Shown piece by piece: positions 13,801-28,800 of a stretch of DNA of 64,000 bases; the stretch's first letter is position 1, and each line of letters opens with the position of its first letter. Origin of the DNA: Odontocerum albicorne (Eukaryota > Arthropoda > Insecta > Trichoptera > Odontoceridae); the NCBI GenBank assembly GCA_949825065.1, contig OX463859.1, forward strand, positions 18,433,220 through 18,497,219, read 5' to 3'. The notes under the pieces were generated by a model. The model did no database searches. It was not told the origin of the DNA and saw only the letters and a program-made list of their open reading frames with translations. A program made the translations under genes and the position numbers.

Positions 13801-16800
13801 TAAATATCCTCAGTGAGATACAGGCAAAAGCCTAGTTTACTGGGGATACGACAAATGAAAGGCAACAAACCCAGATCCATTAAAATTATATGTCCAAATC
13901 AAATTACCTGTTGTTTTTTCTCAAATTGTGTATATTTCTTGTCATGTGTAATAATAAAAATAAAAAAAGTGGCATGCATAGCTCCATTTTCAGTATCATC
14001 TTCTGTAGTGCATTTTTACTGCACGTATAATTACCAAATCCAAAGGTTACAAAAATGCTGTACTATTTGGAGGTAAAAATTCAACTTGAATGTATTCTAG
14101 CTAGCATATTAACCCATTGTTTACGGGGGTGTTTATTAAATATATTTAATAAAAATGTGTTTATTAAAAAAAAAATTAAGCAAAGCAAATATGACAGTAG
14201 AAATAAGAAGTTTAACATGTGTTTTTTATGTATCAAGTTGAACGTAACCGAAATGCACAAATATGTGCACACCGTGGCAATAGACGGTTTCTGAAATGCA
14301 CAAATTTGTGCACACCGTAAACAATGTGCTAAATTATGTGCTCAGCAATTATCAAACAAAATGAGATTTTTTTTCTTTATCTTTTCATATGAGCTAAAAA
14401 ATTCACTAACCATTCGTTAATTATTGCTTGTCATCCAAGCCCGTTGGTTTAGATGCCCTCACAAGGTTTTCGACCAAAAAATGTTTGTTATACTATTTCG
14501 TTAAAACAGGATTCGTTAAACATATTGTTTTATGTACATATGTTACGAGTATGTCATTCAACAAACATATTTGTTATTAGGAAAAATTTACGAAAGAAAC
14601 TTGGGTTCCTGAATATTGCTGATTTGAGTTGCCCTTAATTCTAATAAACATACGGTTTACACTGCTTTTTTAACTGTCTTTTTTCAATTTTTGTCATAAA
14701 ATAGTATGATGTGTATTTTTTGTTATTGTAAAATTGTATCAAATAATACTTATACTTTAAAATTTAAAAAAAAACCATAGGGTCATTTTATCTCTTTGTT
14801 TTTCAATTATGGCTGTGATCTTCACTGCTATAATTAAAAGTGACGCTACTGTCAATTGGTGAAAGACTTATTTTAGAGATGATATTTAATTTGAAAAAAT
14901 AAAAAACAATGAAGATCTTGTTGTATACAGTACAACCTGATGAATTAATTGCCATGTGGTAAATGCATCCATCCAAACAGAAATGTATGTGAAAACAAGA
15001 TTAGGGTTTTTTGTGGTTACAATCAGGAATTGAATCCAAAACACCTGGTTGGAAGACAAGTGTTCTACGGACTAGGCCATGGAAGATGTGAAATTTTTAT
15101 TTTATCAATAAATTAAATTATCTTCTTGAAATGTTGAACTACGTATTTAATTATAATTTATTTTAATACAAGAAAATATTTAAATCAATGTTAAGGTTAA
15201 AAATATTTTATTTCCTTGTATTTTTTACAGGGACATGTATTTGTCCCTCCCTTCACCCACACTGCCTCAAGGAATGAATTAGGTTCCCTTACAGTGGGAT
15301 CGTACACTCGTTAGAAAACTGGATATAGCCACGAGAAATCCTCAGGGGAAACTCCTTTGCTTGCGCCACACCGGAGTGTGAAAAAGATAGTGGTGGCACT
15401 GACAGAAGGTTAGATACCACAGACAGAAATGATAAAATAAAAAATATGTTTCTTTATATTGGAAAAGGCGTTAAATATTTAAGGAATGTCTCGTATATGA
15501 AAAATTATCTTTTATTGCAGGGTCTAGTTTTTGTATGACATCATGTAAATGCTTTTTTTCCTCATTTCAAGCGTACTTTTACTGAAAGAAAATTGCACGA
15601 GTAAACCTTTCGGATTCTATTTTTAAATTAGGGAGTTCTTTTGACAGTTGTGTCATATTTTTAATAAATATTTCAATGTTTTCGTTTATGTTTATTATCA
15701 AACATACTAACCTCCAAAGCACAACAAAGCTTAATTTTGTCAATTATTTCTGATTCTGGCTTGAAAATATTTAACTGGGCCTTTGTACTTAAACATAATC
15801 TACAAATAGATTTGTGTTCTATGTGACCAACCGTTAAATTCTCGTTTAATTCAATATTTTTATCTTTATATGTGTCTGACAGATAAGCGTCCATTTTTGA
15901 AATGTCAAATTAATAATTAGTGACGAACAAAAAAAAAATTATTTTAATAAAAATGTATGGCATAGAAATATTATCCTTATTGCCAGGTTCGTATTTTCAC
16001 TCCTTTACGGAGAGTTTACTTCTTTCTGTAAAATGGCGACGAGCCATCAGTGGGAAAAATAAATATCTCCCGCTTTAATAATAACACCATTCAGTGAGGA
16101 GACAAAGGCGGTGCCTCCATAAAAATCAACCACCCAACACAGAAAAAATTATATTCAAAGCTCCAATGAAAACGTCACCCTGTCCCATCTATAGGCACCC
16201 TATAGAATACCTTAAGGCATCCCGCCATTGCGCCCGTCACTGACGAACTGTCATTATAGTGATACCATATTAAGAAATTTATACGGGTCTTAGAAATTAA
16301 TAATGAAACATTAAAGCTGAATTCCCATTTGGTTGCGAAATAAATGACACATGCATATACGTATAATATAAATCTGACACAACGACTTTGCTCATAACCG
16401 AAACGGAACTGCAGGATCAATTCAACAGAATAGTTTTTTTGTATTTACTAAATTAATTTGACAATTTTATAGAATATAAAGGACGGACATTTTATTTTAG
16501 ATAATTTAGAGATTTATAAATATTACATGAGTCTTTTTTTTGCTTAAACTCCATTTTCTTATAAAAAGAGAATTTTTGGTTCAATGTAATAGTTATAAAT
16601 ATAGATATATTTTTTTATAAACCTATATATACATTATATAATTCTTTATTACAGGGTGGCTCTGAATATAGTTCACCTTTGAAAAATTCATAATAAAACA
16701 ATGGTGTATGTAATCAACTTTAATTACTGCAAATATGTAACAAAAGGTTAAGAATTTATTTAAAAAAAATTATATCGTTAAGATGACCATAATCGTATCG

Positions 16801-19800
16801 ACGCAATTCGTCTAATTTAGCTCGAAAATTTTGAAGTACGTGTCTGCATGTTTCCTGAGGTACTTTGACTTCTTAGCAATTTTTTTTGTTTTAATTTCAG
16901 CGTAGTTGTTGGATTATTTCCGTATACTCGATTTCGCCTACTGTTACTAGGCGCTAATCAGAGGAGAACAATTTAAAAAATCGAGTGGGGTCAGGACTTT
17001 GTGGTGGCCACACAAAGTCACCTCTTCGCAAAATCAGTTTTCGGGGGAACATCTCTTTGACCACTTCCAAACTGTTATTGGACTTAAGAAGAGTGGCCCC
17101 ATCCTATCGAAAACACGTCTTCGAATTGTACTCTGGAAATCAGATGATTCCTGATGCTGACATGACTGTCCAAACTGTTAAATGTTCACTATGGAGTTGT
17201 CTCGGGTGTTTCAGTCTTGGGCTTTTATCGCTTCAATAGTGACAATTTTGCTTATTGACGAAGCCATTCATATGGAATTTGCTTCATCTGAAAAGAGTAT
17301 GTTGTTAAACCCGAAGAACTATTCAAACATTTTAACCGCGAATTCCAACCTTGTAGCAAAGTTTGCTTCATTTAAATCCTGAACAAGGTAAATTTTATAG
17401 AAACTGAGTTTTAAGTCAAGGGATAAAATTTGCTGCAAGGTCATACACAACATCGCTAATGCTAGCGAGTGGTTGCGGATTGATAGCGTTGGTTTAGCCC
17501 ACTCGGACTTTACAAATGCTGACGAAACAAAAGTGCACTTTATTGTGGGCCATCTGTATTTTAAATTTTTTGGACGTTTAGTTTATTTACAGCTATTATT
17601 TATTTATTTATTATCAGCCCGCATTCAAAACGTTAACAACATAATGCTTAGCCATGATACATTTAATTTCCGCCATATAGCCTTCATGAACAATTGCTCT
17701 TTTTCTTTTATTTGTCAAAATACTGTATTGAACTGTTAGTTTAAGTCTTTTGCCTCCTTTTTCTCACACAGATACAAGACAATGGCACAGGAATTCGGCG
17801 TGATAATCTGGAAATAGTCTGCGAGCGTTTTACCACTTCTAAACTGACTAAGTTTGAAGATCTGGGCAGCATCCAGACTTATGGGTTCAGAGGAGAGGCC
17901 CTTGCCAGCATCAGTCATGTGGCCCATCTTACCATTATGACCAAGACAGCATCGGAAAAATGTGCATATAAGTAAGATTTCGATTAATTAATAATTTATT
18001 TCCAAAGGACCCAGGAAGACGATATATCTGAGATATGCCTGCGAATATATCAAGGTATTTTCTTACACTAAAACCTGGTGAAGTTAAAACAGATTGTGCT
18101 GTGGTTAGGAACTGTAGTCGCTTGTGTTTAAAAAAATGGTGGTTCTCTAATTTTAAAAAAAATATAATTAGTTGTATTTTTTTTTTCATATCTTACTTGA
18201 GATTTGTATACATTTCAGAGCTTCTTACGAAGATGGTATCCTGAAAGGCACAATAAAACCATGTGCTGGGAATCAAGGCACTCAAATCACAGTCGAGGAT
18301 CTGTTCTACAATATTTCTACTAGAAAAAAGGCTTTGAAGAGCCCTAGCGAGGAATATCAGAAGGTCTTGGAAGTGGTTGGATGTTACGCCATTCACAATT
18401 CCAATGTGGGTTTCGTGCTAAAGAAATTTGGAGAAAACACAGACCTTAGGACACCCATAAAGTCAAATTATGTTGATAATATTAGAATTGTAAGTAAAAA
18501 TGTAAATAGTCATTTTCATGCATTTGTGATGCACCTCAAATGTTGCATATTAAAAAAAAACTTGTAATACAAAAATGGGTTAACAGCATGAGCAGTTAAC
18601 CCATTTTTCAGAACCATAGTCGAGAAATTTCAGTACCACATCTGTAGAATGCTTGTCTTCCATTTAGGGATTTTGAGTTCAATTCATGATCAAACACAAG
18701 TGTTCCATTCAAACTTTTTTCACAAATAAGTGTGCATGTGATATGTGCTTATCACATGCATACAGCACACCTTTTAAATTTTCCTGGTTAGTTGGAGATT
18801 TTTTCAATACTATTATAAATGACAAACCATGCGTGGTTTCAAAGTTTTTTTTTTTCAATTTCTGATCTGTTATAAAATAGTGCTTGTATATAAAATGTTC
18901 ATGGAGTTAACTATTTACTACTATATAAATACATTTTATATCAATTTACCAAATGAAACATTACATTGAATACAACAATACTATCTGGCACATCAACTGA
19001 CAGATGAATGTCAAAACTATAAAATGTTCACTCACGACTACAAGACTATCAGACGTGGATAAAAATAAATGATTTCAATTTTATAATCGAAATATTTTAT
19101 TAAGAAAAGTGAAAAAGTGTGACATCTGTTATTACAAGTCAGAACTATTTAAATCATTATCGACAATAATGTGCTATTTGGGTAACATATGTTTTAATTT
19201 TTTTTTCACTTTAGAGGAACTTCAGAGCATTCTGAATAAATCTAGATGTTTTATTATTATAATAGCAATAACCTTATCTATCACTGAGGACCAATGAAAA
19301 ATGGTAAAATGATTATTTTTTTTAAAGTTTTTATGATCTCAAACACAAACATCTTTATTATGACATATACAGAAAACTTTTAGAATTTCAACATTGATTC
19401 TTTCATATTTTTTGGAGAGTTGCATATGAAACCAAAATGATCTAATTCCAATGGGTTCCAATTATCTGGAATCTACTGTACTGTATTGTTTAAATATAAG
19501 TATTTCACGATCCAATTGTATATTTCAGATATATGGTAATAATATAGCCCGGGAGTTGATGGAAGTGTCACACAAAGACGATATACTCAAGTTGAATCTT
19601 CATGGATTCATTTCCAATGTGAACTATTCCACTAAAAAGGGTATCATGTTGCTCTTTATTAATCACAGACTGGTGGAATCCTCAGGTATGAAGTTAAATT
19701 CACTATTTAATACCAAAATCAATTAACTTCATGAAAGCCTCACAATAGGAGGTAGAAAAATGTGTCACAATGATAGTTTAATAGATGGAAAAGCAACTTG

Positions 19801-22800
19801 ATAATATGTTGTTTGGAAATTAGTTTCATATTTCTCGGATAGATGTCGTTCGGAAATAAATTTTTTTGCTAATTTCATACCAAACAAGCTGATTGTATAT
19901 TATTATGAAAGATCATAGTTTAGCACATATTTTTGGCTATTGTTTACTTTACTCCGTTCTTTCACAATAAATGCCCAATTTTTGATAAAAAACGGTGGAA
20001 ACTTATTTGTACACCTAATAAATAGGTATGAAATGTTTAAAATAACAATATGTTATAATTGAGCTTAGACTGTATTGTGAATAAAATAAATATATAAATA
20101 AATTAAGAACTGGCGAAAGCTATGTACGAACGAATGTATGAATTTTTCGCAGTATCGTTAGTAATAATTCCAATAGTGCAGATTTAGCCTGTATAAAAAT
20201 TCGCTCTTTTGGTTACTTATTTCTTGAAATTTATTTTCAGATATTTTTTGACTGATTAATTATTTTTTAGTTAATATACTTTTTTTTCAGGTATAAGAAA
20301 AGCAGTGGACAATGTATACCAGACATATTTACCAAAGAATGGACATTCTTTCATGTATTTAAGCTTAGAACTAGGTAAGTATTATTCTGTTTCTTTTAAA
20401 TACTCGTATTATGTGTATGTTGGATGTATCTTGGACAATTTTTTCAATTCTGGAAGAGTTACTAATCGATCAGTGTTTGCATTCAAATATACAATTGGGA
20501 ATCCTCAGGTACTTAGGCCATATCATCAGATGGGATGATACAATGGAAATATTAGTGACCTAGGGGAACGTAGAAGGACCCCAATCATGGGGCAGATTAC
20601 TAAGGTGGTGGACAAATCTGGTAAGATATGTAACCAAAAGTTCATTGTGAAAAACGTAGTGCAGTCGTGAACTTATGATCATGACTACTGCAAAAAGCAT
20701 AACGAGCTAAAAAAAATATTAGATTAAGAAAGACAAGGGTAAATTCTTTCATATAGTAACTGAGACATGGACTTTAAAAGTAACCACATTGTATGTATTA
20801 TCATTTGTCAATCTATGGGTCTCGAAAATAAAAATAAATAACGTTATGTAAAAGGAAAATAACTGGCTCACGAACCTAGGGTCCCGGGTATGATTGTGGG
20901 TGATGTCACAATTTCTTCCACTGTGATTCCAGGCTGGTAAGATCGAGTATATCTAAAATATCCTTTAGTGGCAGCCTATTAACAAGTCGAGGTTATACTG
21001 TGCTAATGGGATGACATGATTGGGCTATGAAAAAAACACAGTGTTCATGGAACGATAGTGATTGGGTTATGAAAAAAATAAAAAATAACATGCTGTCCAA
21101 AAAGGTTGTCCGACCCTGTCTTAGATAGAAGAAAAGAAGGGCTCTATATTTCATTGTCAAAGGAAAAATAGGGTTAGTGAAGTGTCAGAAGAAGATAGAT
21201 GTCATGATCGCAATGTCAGGGACTGTAGATAAGAACTTAGGGAGTTAAGGTGCCCTTTTGTCGGACTCTGGACAAAGTGGTCTTTTTCTGGTGGTCATGA
21301 AGGGAACCTGATACAGCACTATGAGGAAAGAAGTTTCATTTATTTAAAAATATGTAATACTTACCCAATGATCTCTTTTTTATAGATCCACAAAATGTTG
21401 ACGTAAATGTTCATCCCACCAAACATGAAGTTCATTTTTTATACGAAGAACAGATTATTGAGAAAATTAAGTTGATTGTCGAGGCCAAACTCTTATCCTG
21501 CAGCACATCTCGAGTTTTGTACACACAGGTAAATTTTGTATAAATGTTTTAATCTTCTTCTTCGTATGTTTTCCATTTTATTTACTTTTATTTCTGATGT
21601 CTTTGTTCCACTTTCTTTCATACATTGACACTCCAGAAATTTTTCTTAGTGCACACATCTCCACACCATTAATCTTACTTTTATCTTTCTTTTGCCAAAC
21701 CCAAGTTTCACTTCCATACATCAAAATGTGTACCAAGACACAATTATGTATCGTCATTTTTGTTACTTTTGATAAAGCGCGGTTGTTGAATATTACAGTG
21801 AGTGGTTCGTTTATCTTGCTCCCTATCGCTACCCATCTTTCAATGTCCTTTAAACATAGTACCCTGATAACATAATTCATCAATCTTGAAACTTGTGCTT
21901 TTCAGATGTAAGGTCTAGTAACATCAAAGTTACATTTTGTTTGATTAACTTCTTTGTTAAATTAAAAAACTTCCAATAAAGAGTCCAGTTATAAAGTCAA
22001 GCTTTTATTTAGTTTATTTCAAAAGCTCTAGTTTATAAAAATAATCCGTATCAGTCCAAGTTTCATTGTTTCAAACTTCAAATTGTTTTTGTTGCAGTTT
22101 TTATGTTCGAAATGTGAGCTATAGCAAAAAACAGATTGTAATTTTAGAAAAAATGTGTTTGATGTCGACAGGTCATGGCAAAATTAAACAAAACCTATTA
22201 AATAAAAATCCTGACTGCGTCCCCATTAGTCTTGTGTCCGGGATCAACTGTCCATTTCTCCACCCTCCCTTGCTACTCCATGCACATATCATACATCGAT
22301 ACAAGACATTTTCTTCAATGTACGAATCAATAATTAATAAAGATTTTTTTTCAGACTAGATTGCCAGGTGCACCAGTTCCCGAAACTGCAGACTATGATG
22401 ATAAGTCTAATAAAAATGAAGAAAAACAAATTAACCCTAAATATTTAGTCAGAACAGATGCGACAGATCAAAAAATAGAAAAATTCTTTGGATGTACGAC
22501 TTCTAAGAGTGAAAATCCAATGAGAATTGATATTGTAACAAATCAAAACATAGAAACAACTGGAGAATGCGTACAAGTCACTGAAGAATCAATGGAAGTC
22601 GACCCAGAAATGGATGATAATAATGAAAAATTACAAGGGGACGAGATAAACCCTGAAAATGTTTCAACAGTGAAATCTCCTAAAAAGTTTGCTCCAGGGA
22701 CACTCGCTAGTACACCAGCACATTTGCAATATGTGAATCCAAAAGAATCATTCAAGACAAGACAATTCTCTGGACAAAGAAATGAAACTAAACTTACGAG

Positions 22801-25800
22801 TGTCAAAACTCTTAGGGTGGATATTGAGGAGAAATGTAATACACATTTGCGAGAGATATTAGCTAATCTTGTATTTATTGGATTAGTGGATGAAACTAAA
22901 GCGTTGATTCAACATTCCACGAAAATGTACCTGTGCAATTCTGTAAAACTTATGTAAGTTTTTTTTCTTTATTTATCATTTGTAATAATAGTCATTCCTT
23001 TGAGTAATGAAATTGCCTACATACTAGTGTTATTAAGTATGCATAATAAGTAGCACTCTTAAATTTAGGAGTAGCTGTAAACTACCATTAATGCTTTTTT
23101 TTTATTTGTCTTTATTATTCTTGTATTTTCCCATTTATTTGGAATCTACGTGACTATACTTGGGAAAATGTAGAATGGTTTCTGTGACGTTTGAAATGTC
23201 ATATCTCAAAGGGTGGGGTAAAATGTTTTTTTTTTACAAATCGAATAGTTTTTTTATAAATTGAAAAATTGTTTTTCTCTAAACTGGTGTTTTAATTCCT
23301 AATTATCATTATATTGACTTTCTAATGTATTGTATGATTTGTATCTATCTTTAAATATCCCAAGATCCACTATGAATTAATACTAATTACGAAGATTTAA
23401 TTTTAGGTATAAAAAAATCGAAAATCCAATTATCGAATACCCCATCCCTAGCCAATGCAGACTAACGTAGTGACTTTTGACAAACGTCACCAAATATTAT
23501 TTGATTTTAACAAACTGCCACAATTTCGCTAATTTGTAACAAGATGTATTCATTTGGCATTATTGTTAGTTTTATGTAATGTATTTACCTTAATAACTTG
23601 CTATTTATTAGAATTGAGGCTTATATTAAAGTTGATAAAATAATTAAAATTACTGAATGTCGTTACAAGGTTGTATTTGGGCAAATTTCTGAACTGTCAC
23701 AGGAACTGTGCTACAATTTCTTAAGTATAGTTGCTTCTTTCCATTGTGTTCTGTCCATGACCATCTTCGGAGTAGGTTCAGATCACTCATTTCTGTGTTG
23801 ATATTCTTCCATTGCCTTTGGAGGAACTCTCCTCTATATTCAAGGGCTTTTATTCCCAATATCTGGTTTCTCACATATTCTCAATTTCAATGAGATTGGA
23901 GCAACTTTCAACGTACCTCTCACATACTCGTTCCTTATTTTGTCTTTTTTGCTCACATCTGAAATCCATCACAGCATGTACATTTTTATAATATGACATC
24001 TCTATTCTTGGGATTCAATTGTTACCCAACAGCTTTATACAAGAGTGCTAGTCGGCTGACACTTATTTTTCTTCTGTTAGACAGTTTGACTAGGATGCTC
24101 ATTTACATTGAACAGTAGCTGTAACAGTCCTACTTTTTCTATATATCTAACAACACTCGTAAATTGTTTACTATATTTGATAACTATGTATATGCCCTGG
24201 TCAATCAGAAGTCAGTGGTAGTGGTTCTTAACTGATCTATCATTTAGGTTTGAATCCCGGGGAATTCATAAATGGTTTTATTTTTGCGTGATATAAACTT
24301 CTAAGACCATCTTGTTAATAAGTAAACTTGTAAAAAAAAACAGTATTATACAAATACACCCAATGACTTCGATATCAAAATCTCAGATTTAATTTGTCCA
24401 GACTTCAAGTGTATTGAAATGTATGCACATAATAAACCAGTTTAGACATATGCATCATCTATCTACAAATTCAGCCTTTTCTATTTTGGTTCAGGATCAT
24501 AAATAGCTTTCTCTATCTGTCCAAACTGATTTTTGTTTTTGGCAATCATAGTATAAATAGGCCAAAACCTATACGATGGTTGTCGTCAAAGAAAGAATAC
24601 GAGAATTGAATTTTGAATACAAGAGAGCGAGAGACGAATACTTAGATTTTCTGCGAAAGTAATTCGAAATTTGAATCTCGGTGGGTCCGTGATAACTGAA
24701 CGAATTTTAAATACCTAGCTAACAATTTTTGAACCGGTGTTAAAGGGGACGATGTATAAATGATATATATAAACAAATTCTATATTTATGAATATGTATT
24801 TTCATAAATGTAGAATTTGTTTTACTTCTGTGAATATTTCACGGGTTGCAACTAGTCCTGAATATTTTCCTATCAGGACAATTTATTTCTACCTAACTAA
24901 CTACTGCTTTCCTTCTATTTTAACTTGAACGAAATTTTTCAGTCAGTGATACTTAGGACCTTTTTGATTGTGCCTAAAATATTATATAGTATGGCGTTTC
25001 ACAATAATCTTATTTATACACAAAAAATCACTTGTCTATGAGAATATTTTGCTGTACATTAGAGATTTCCAGATTTACCTAACATGAGGGAACGTGTGGT
25101 GTACGGAGCTGTGGACTGGCCTTTATAGCATCCCTATATTTCTGGTGGAACATATAGGATTATGATAGTCATAATTGCTTCACATTATTCTTTGATTATT
25201 TATATGTGAAAGTCATATTATGAAAACATGAAAATTTACTTCTCCATAAGAGCACATAAAAACTCAAGTCTATTCCAAAGGTCCAATTTTCGTTTTTTTT
25301 CCCTTAGACAATTAACACGGACCATGCATGGTTTCAGTGTTTATTTTATAACAATTCTGAACTGTTATAAAACGGTGTTTGTATATAAAATATTCACAAG
25401 GTTAATTATTCGTATAAACACATTTTATATCAATTTCACATAAAATAATATATTAAACACAAAAATACCACCCTCACACATCAACTGATAGCTGAATGTC
25501 AAACCTATAAAATCTTCTCTTGTGACTATTATTTATTCAACACATCAAAACGTGGATGAAAAATAAATTATTTAAATTTTATAATAGAATTAATACAGCA
25601 TGCCTTCATTTTATTTGCAATATATAAGGATGATGATGATTATGCATTTGTATTAAATTCCTCACTCTAAACTAGATCCATATTTTTAACCTTATTTGGC
25701 GAGTTTTCTGTTAAAATTAACACCAAGATCTAAATTATGTAACTCAACTTCTATTTTATTTATCTTAATTATTTAGTGTATAAGGTTAAACATCTGGTGG

Positions 25801-28800
25801 GCTTATTGCTATACAGAAATTTATTTTAAGCAAACACGCATCTATCTTTGTATTAAAAAAAAAGCAGTTCCAATGCTATATTGAATCCTTCATAAATTGT
25901 TCATTTGGTTACTGCTTTGTGAATTTAATTGATACAAATATTTTTTTAGGGAAGAGCTGTTTTATGAAATATTGCTATATGATTTTCAAAATTTTGGATT
26001 CATGAAGTTTGCCACTCCGCTGCCCGTCTATGACCTGGCTATGCTAGCTTTAGACTTGCCCTCTTCTGGATGGAGCCCTGAAGATGGTACAAACTGTATT
26101 TTTAATTTCTATATCTGTTTCAAGTCTTTTAAATTAACTAGAGATAAAATAAGGAATCTTTTATTATAGTGTTGCTTAGTTATTGCATTTCTCAATTATC
26201 GTTATTAATTCCACAATATACACAAATGGATAAAAATCTATTGATTTTATTTTATTAACCTATTCAACAATTTCACTCTTCACACGAGCATCCTCAGAAT
26301 GGTCAAGATCATGAAGAGCAATACTGATAAGCAACATTCCCTCTAAGGTGTGCGCGTGTGCGGCAGCACATCTGTTAAAAATTGTCTGCACACATGTTTC
26401 CATCTTCCGCACACATCTCCAAGAAAGGAACTTGTAACCATTTTTTTGGCACAATGACACATTAATACTAGAAACTGACCAATCAGCACACAGGAGTTGA
26501 CAAACGCAATCACACGCTCTGTGTAGCTACGCTGTAGTACAATACAGTCACAGATTGTTTCCTTACGCCGCATGTACTCTATATACTCGTATTATGTTAC
26601 GTATTTCGAATAAAGACTTCATGAATTTCCCTTGTTCAAAGGTCTTCGTGTTGTTTTATTGGTGTTTTAAATTTTTTGCTTGTATAGAAAAATTATAAAC
26701 AATGGTGTACCTACTATCTCTTTTTACTGTGACTGTTTGTATAAACAAAGGTACCTACTATCTCTTTTTACTGTGATTGTGTAACTGAGAAGGAATGCAT
26801 ATCCTTACGATGTAACAGTAGCTACACAAAATAAATAACCGTTGTTAACTAGTACCAAAGTATCACCAATTATTAACCTACTGGACTCCAACAGGTGGCA
26901 ACGTTATTGGGAAAGAAAATATATTTTTTTATATATAACCTACATATTTGAAAAATGTAATTTATGATTTCGTGTTACATTATGTTGACTACTTATGATA
27001 GTTTTATCTATGCATGAATATGCATATTTACGCACTTCCCTCTTTTTTTCTTGCACATATAAGTTGATGGAGCACACACACAATGAAAAAATTAGGGGGA
27101 ACGTTGCTGATAAGTGGACAAAAAGTCAATGGAACAAAATCGATACATTGTATTACGAGTATATTACACTTTAGCTATATGCAGTATGACTTGGCGGTTT
27201 TATTTCCATCTAGAAATATCTTTCAACCAACCAGCAAGATGTTAAAGAAACTTTAAGCTGAAGGTTTTCAAAGTTTGCACCTTGACGAATTGAAGTGCCG
27301 CAATTCTCAGAGGCATCGTGGGATATTCTTAGCTGGATCAAGTGGACTAGATTTTGAAAGAAAGTAGTGACAAGTATGAAAAATGGAGGTTTGTGCATGA
27401 TGAGATGTATGAATGTGGAGGAAGTGGTGTGCTTGGATAGAAAAGTTTGGAGATCTGATTTCTCTGCATTTCTCATAGGGTACATGGTGTGATAATATGT
27501 TCGAGTATGTTCTGCGGAATATTTTAATAATTTCTGTCAATCTTAATTCAATGTGCAAAAAACTTTCATGAAGATAATATAGAGAAGAGCACATGGATTC
27601 AACACCCAATCAGGGTCCACTCTTTGACTATGTCGGTAGAGGAATAGAGTTTGATTGAGCTGTCTTGCAACAGTCTTCAGTCTTGAAAACAAAATTTGTC
27701 AATATGAAACTGGTTGAGTTTTGGATATCAATAAAATATGAATATCCTTTACCGAGTGCTAAAGCTCAGCGAATTCTGGTTGTATTTGCGATGCCCTATC
27801 TGTATGAATATGGGTTTTCAGTGGTAGCCAATATATCACTCAAAATATAATATAACTCAAAACTCAGTATCGAATAAGAAATGAGGATAACTGTATCTAG
27901 TTTGATTCCAAAATTTGAAAAACTGTGTGATGAACAACAGGCTCAACCATCTCACTGATAAGTAATTTTTTTGAGGTCGTTGCGAAAAATCTTTATACAC
28001 TAAGAACGCCGTGAAACGAAGAAGCTTGAAAATCTCTACCGTAAGTGAAAACCAGACTGGAACCCTTTTTTATAAAATCTGGGTACCAATGAGAATCCAA
28101 TTTACGACCCCCGGGTCGGAAAACAGGTGTCTATATCAACTAGACCAGTGCTTCCCAATTACTTTCATGTAACGGCCCCCTAAATCTGAAGTAATTAATT
28201 TCCGGCCCCCCCCCAAAAAAACATTTTTTTTATAGTTGAAGATTTATTTGGCAATAATTATTACAATTAAAATAAACATATTTATATTCAACACAAAATT
28301 ATAGGAACTTGCTTAAAAACTTTTTTTTAAATAAAAACTATACTCACATGAAACAATTTAATACTCACATGAATATTTGTACTTTGTACTGAATATTTTC
28401 GCGACCCCACGAGAAATCCCGCGGCTCCCAATTTGGGAAGCACTGAACTAGGCCACTGAATATTTTTATTCATTTGTGTAAGTCTAGGAGTTCCACCAAG
28501 TATTATTAGTGGAAAAGTTATTAATGATGTATGGAAGTGAAACTTGGACTGGGAAGAAGGATAAGAGAAAGGTTAATGCCGTGGATATGCGTGCAATAAG
28601 GAAAATTTGAGGAGTGTCAAGTTGAAGAAGGCGAAATGAAGACATCAGAAATGAATGCATGAATAAAATGGATGTTTTAAGTAAGATGAAGAATGGAGCT
28701 TTAAGATAGTTTGGACATGTGGAGAGAATGAATGATGGAAGAATGACTAAGCGAATATACAAGTCAGAAGTGCAAGGTGTGCATGAAAGAGGTGAACCAA

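Noticed and set aside
18172..18567. ORF start at 18172 as the beginning of a gene
   Set aside because: It is Mlh1 exon 4 read through its acceptor and donor; the flanks are intron.
22066..22359. 97-codon + strand ORF just before Mlh1 exon 8
   Set aside because: Intronic; the real exon starts at 22355 in another frame after TTTTTTCAG.
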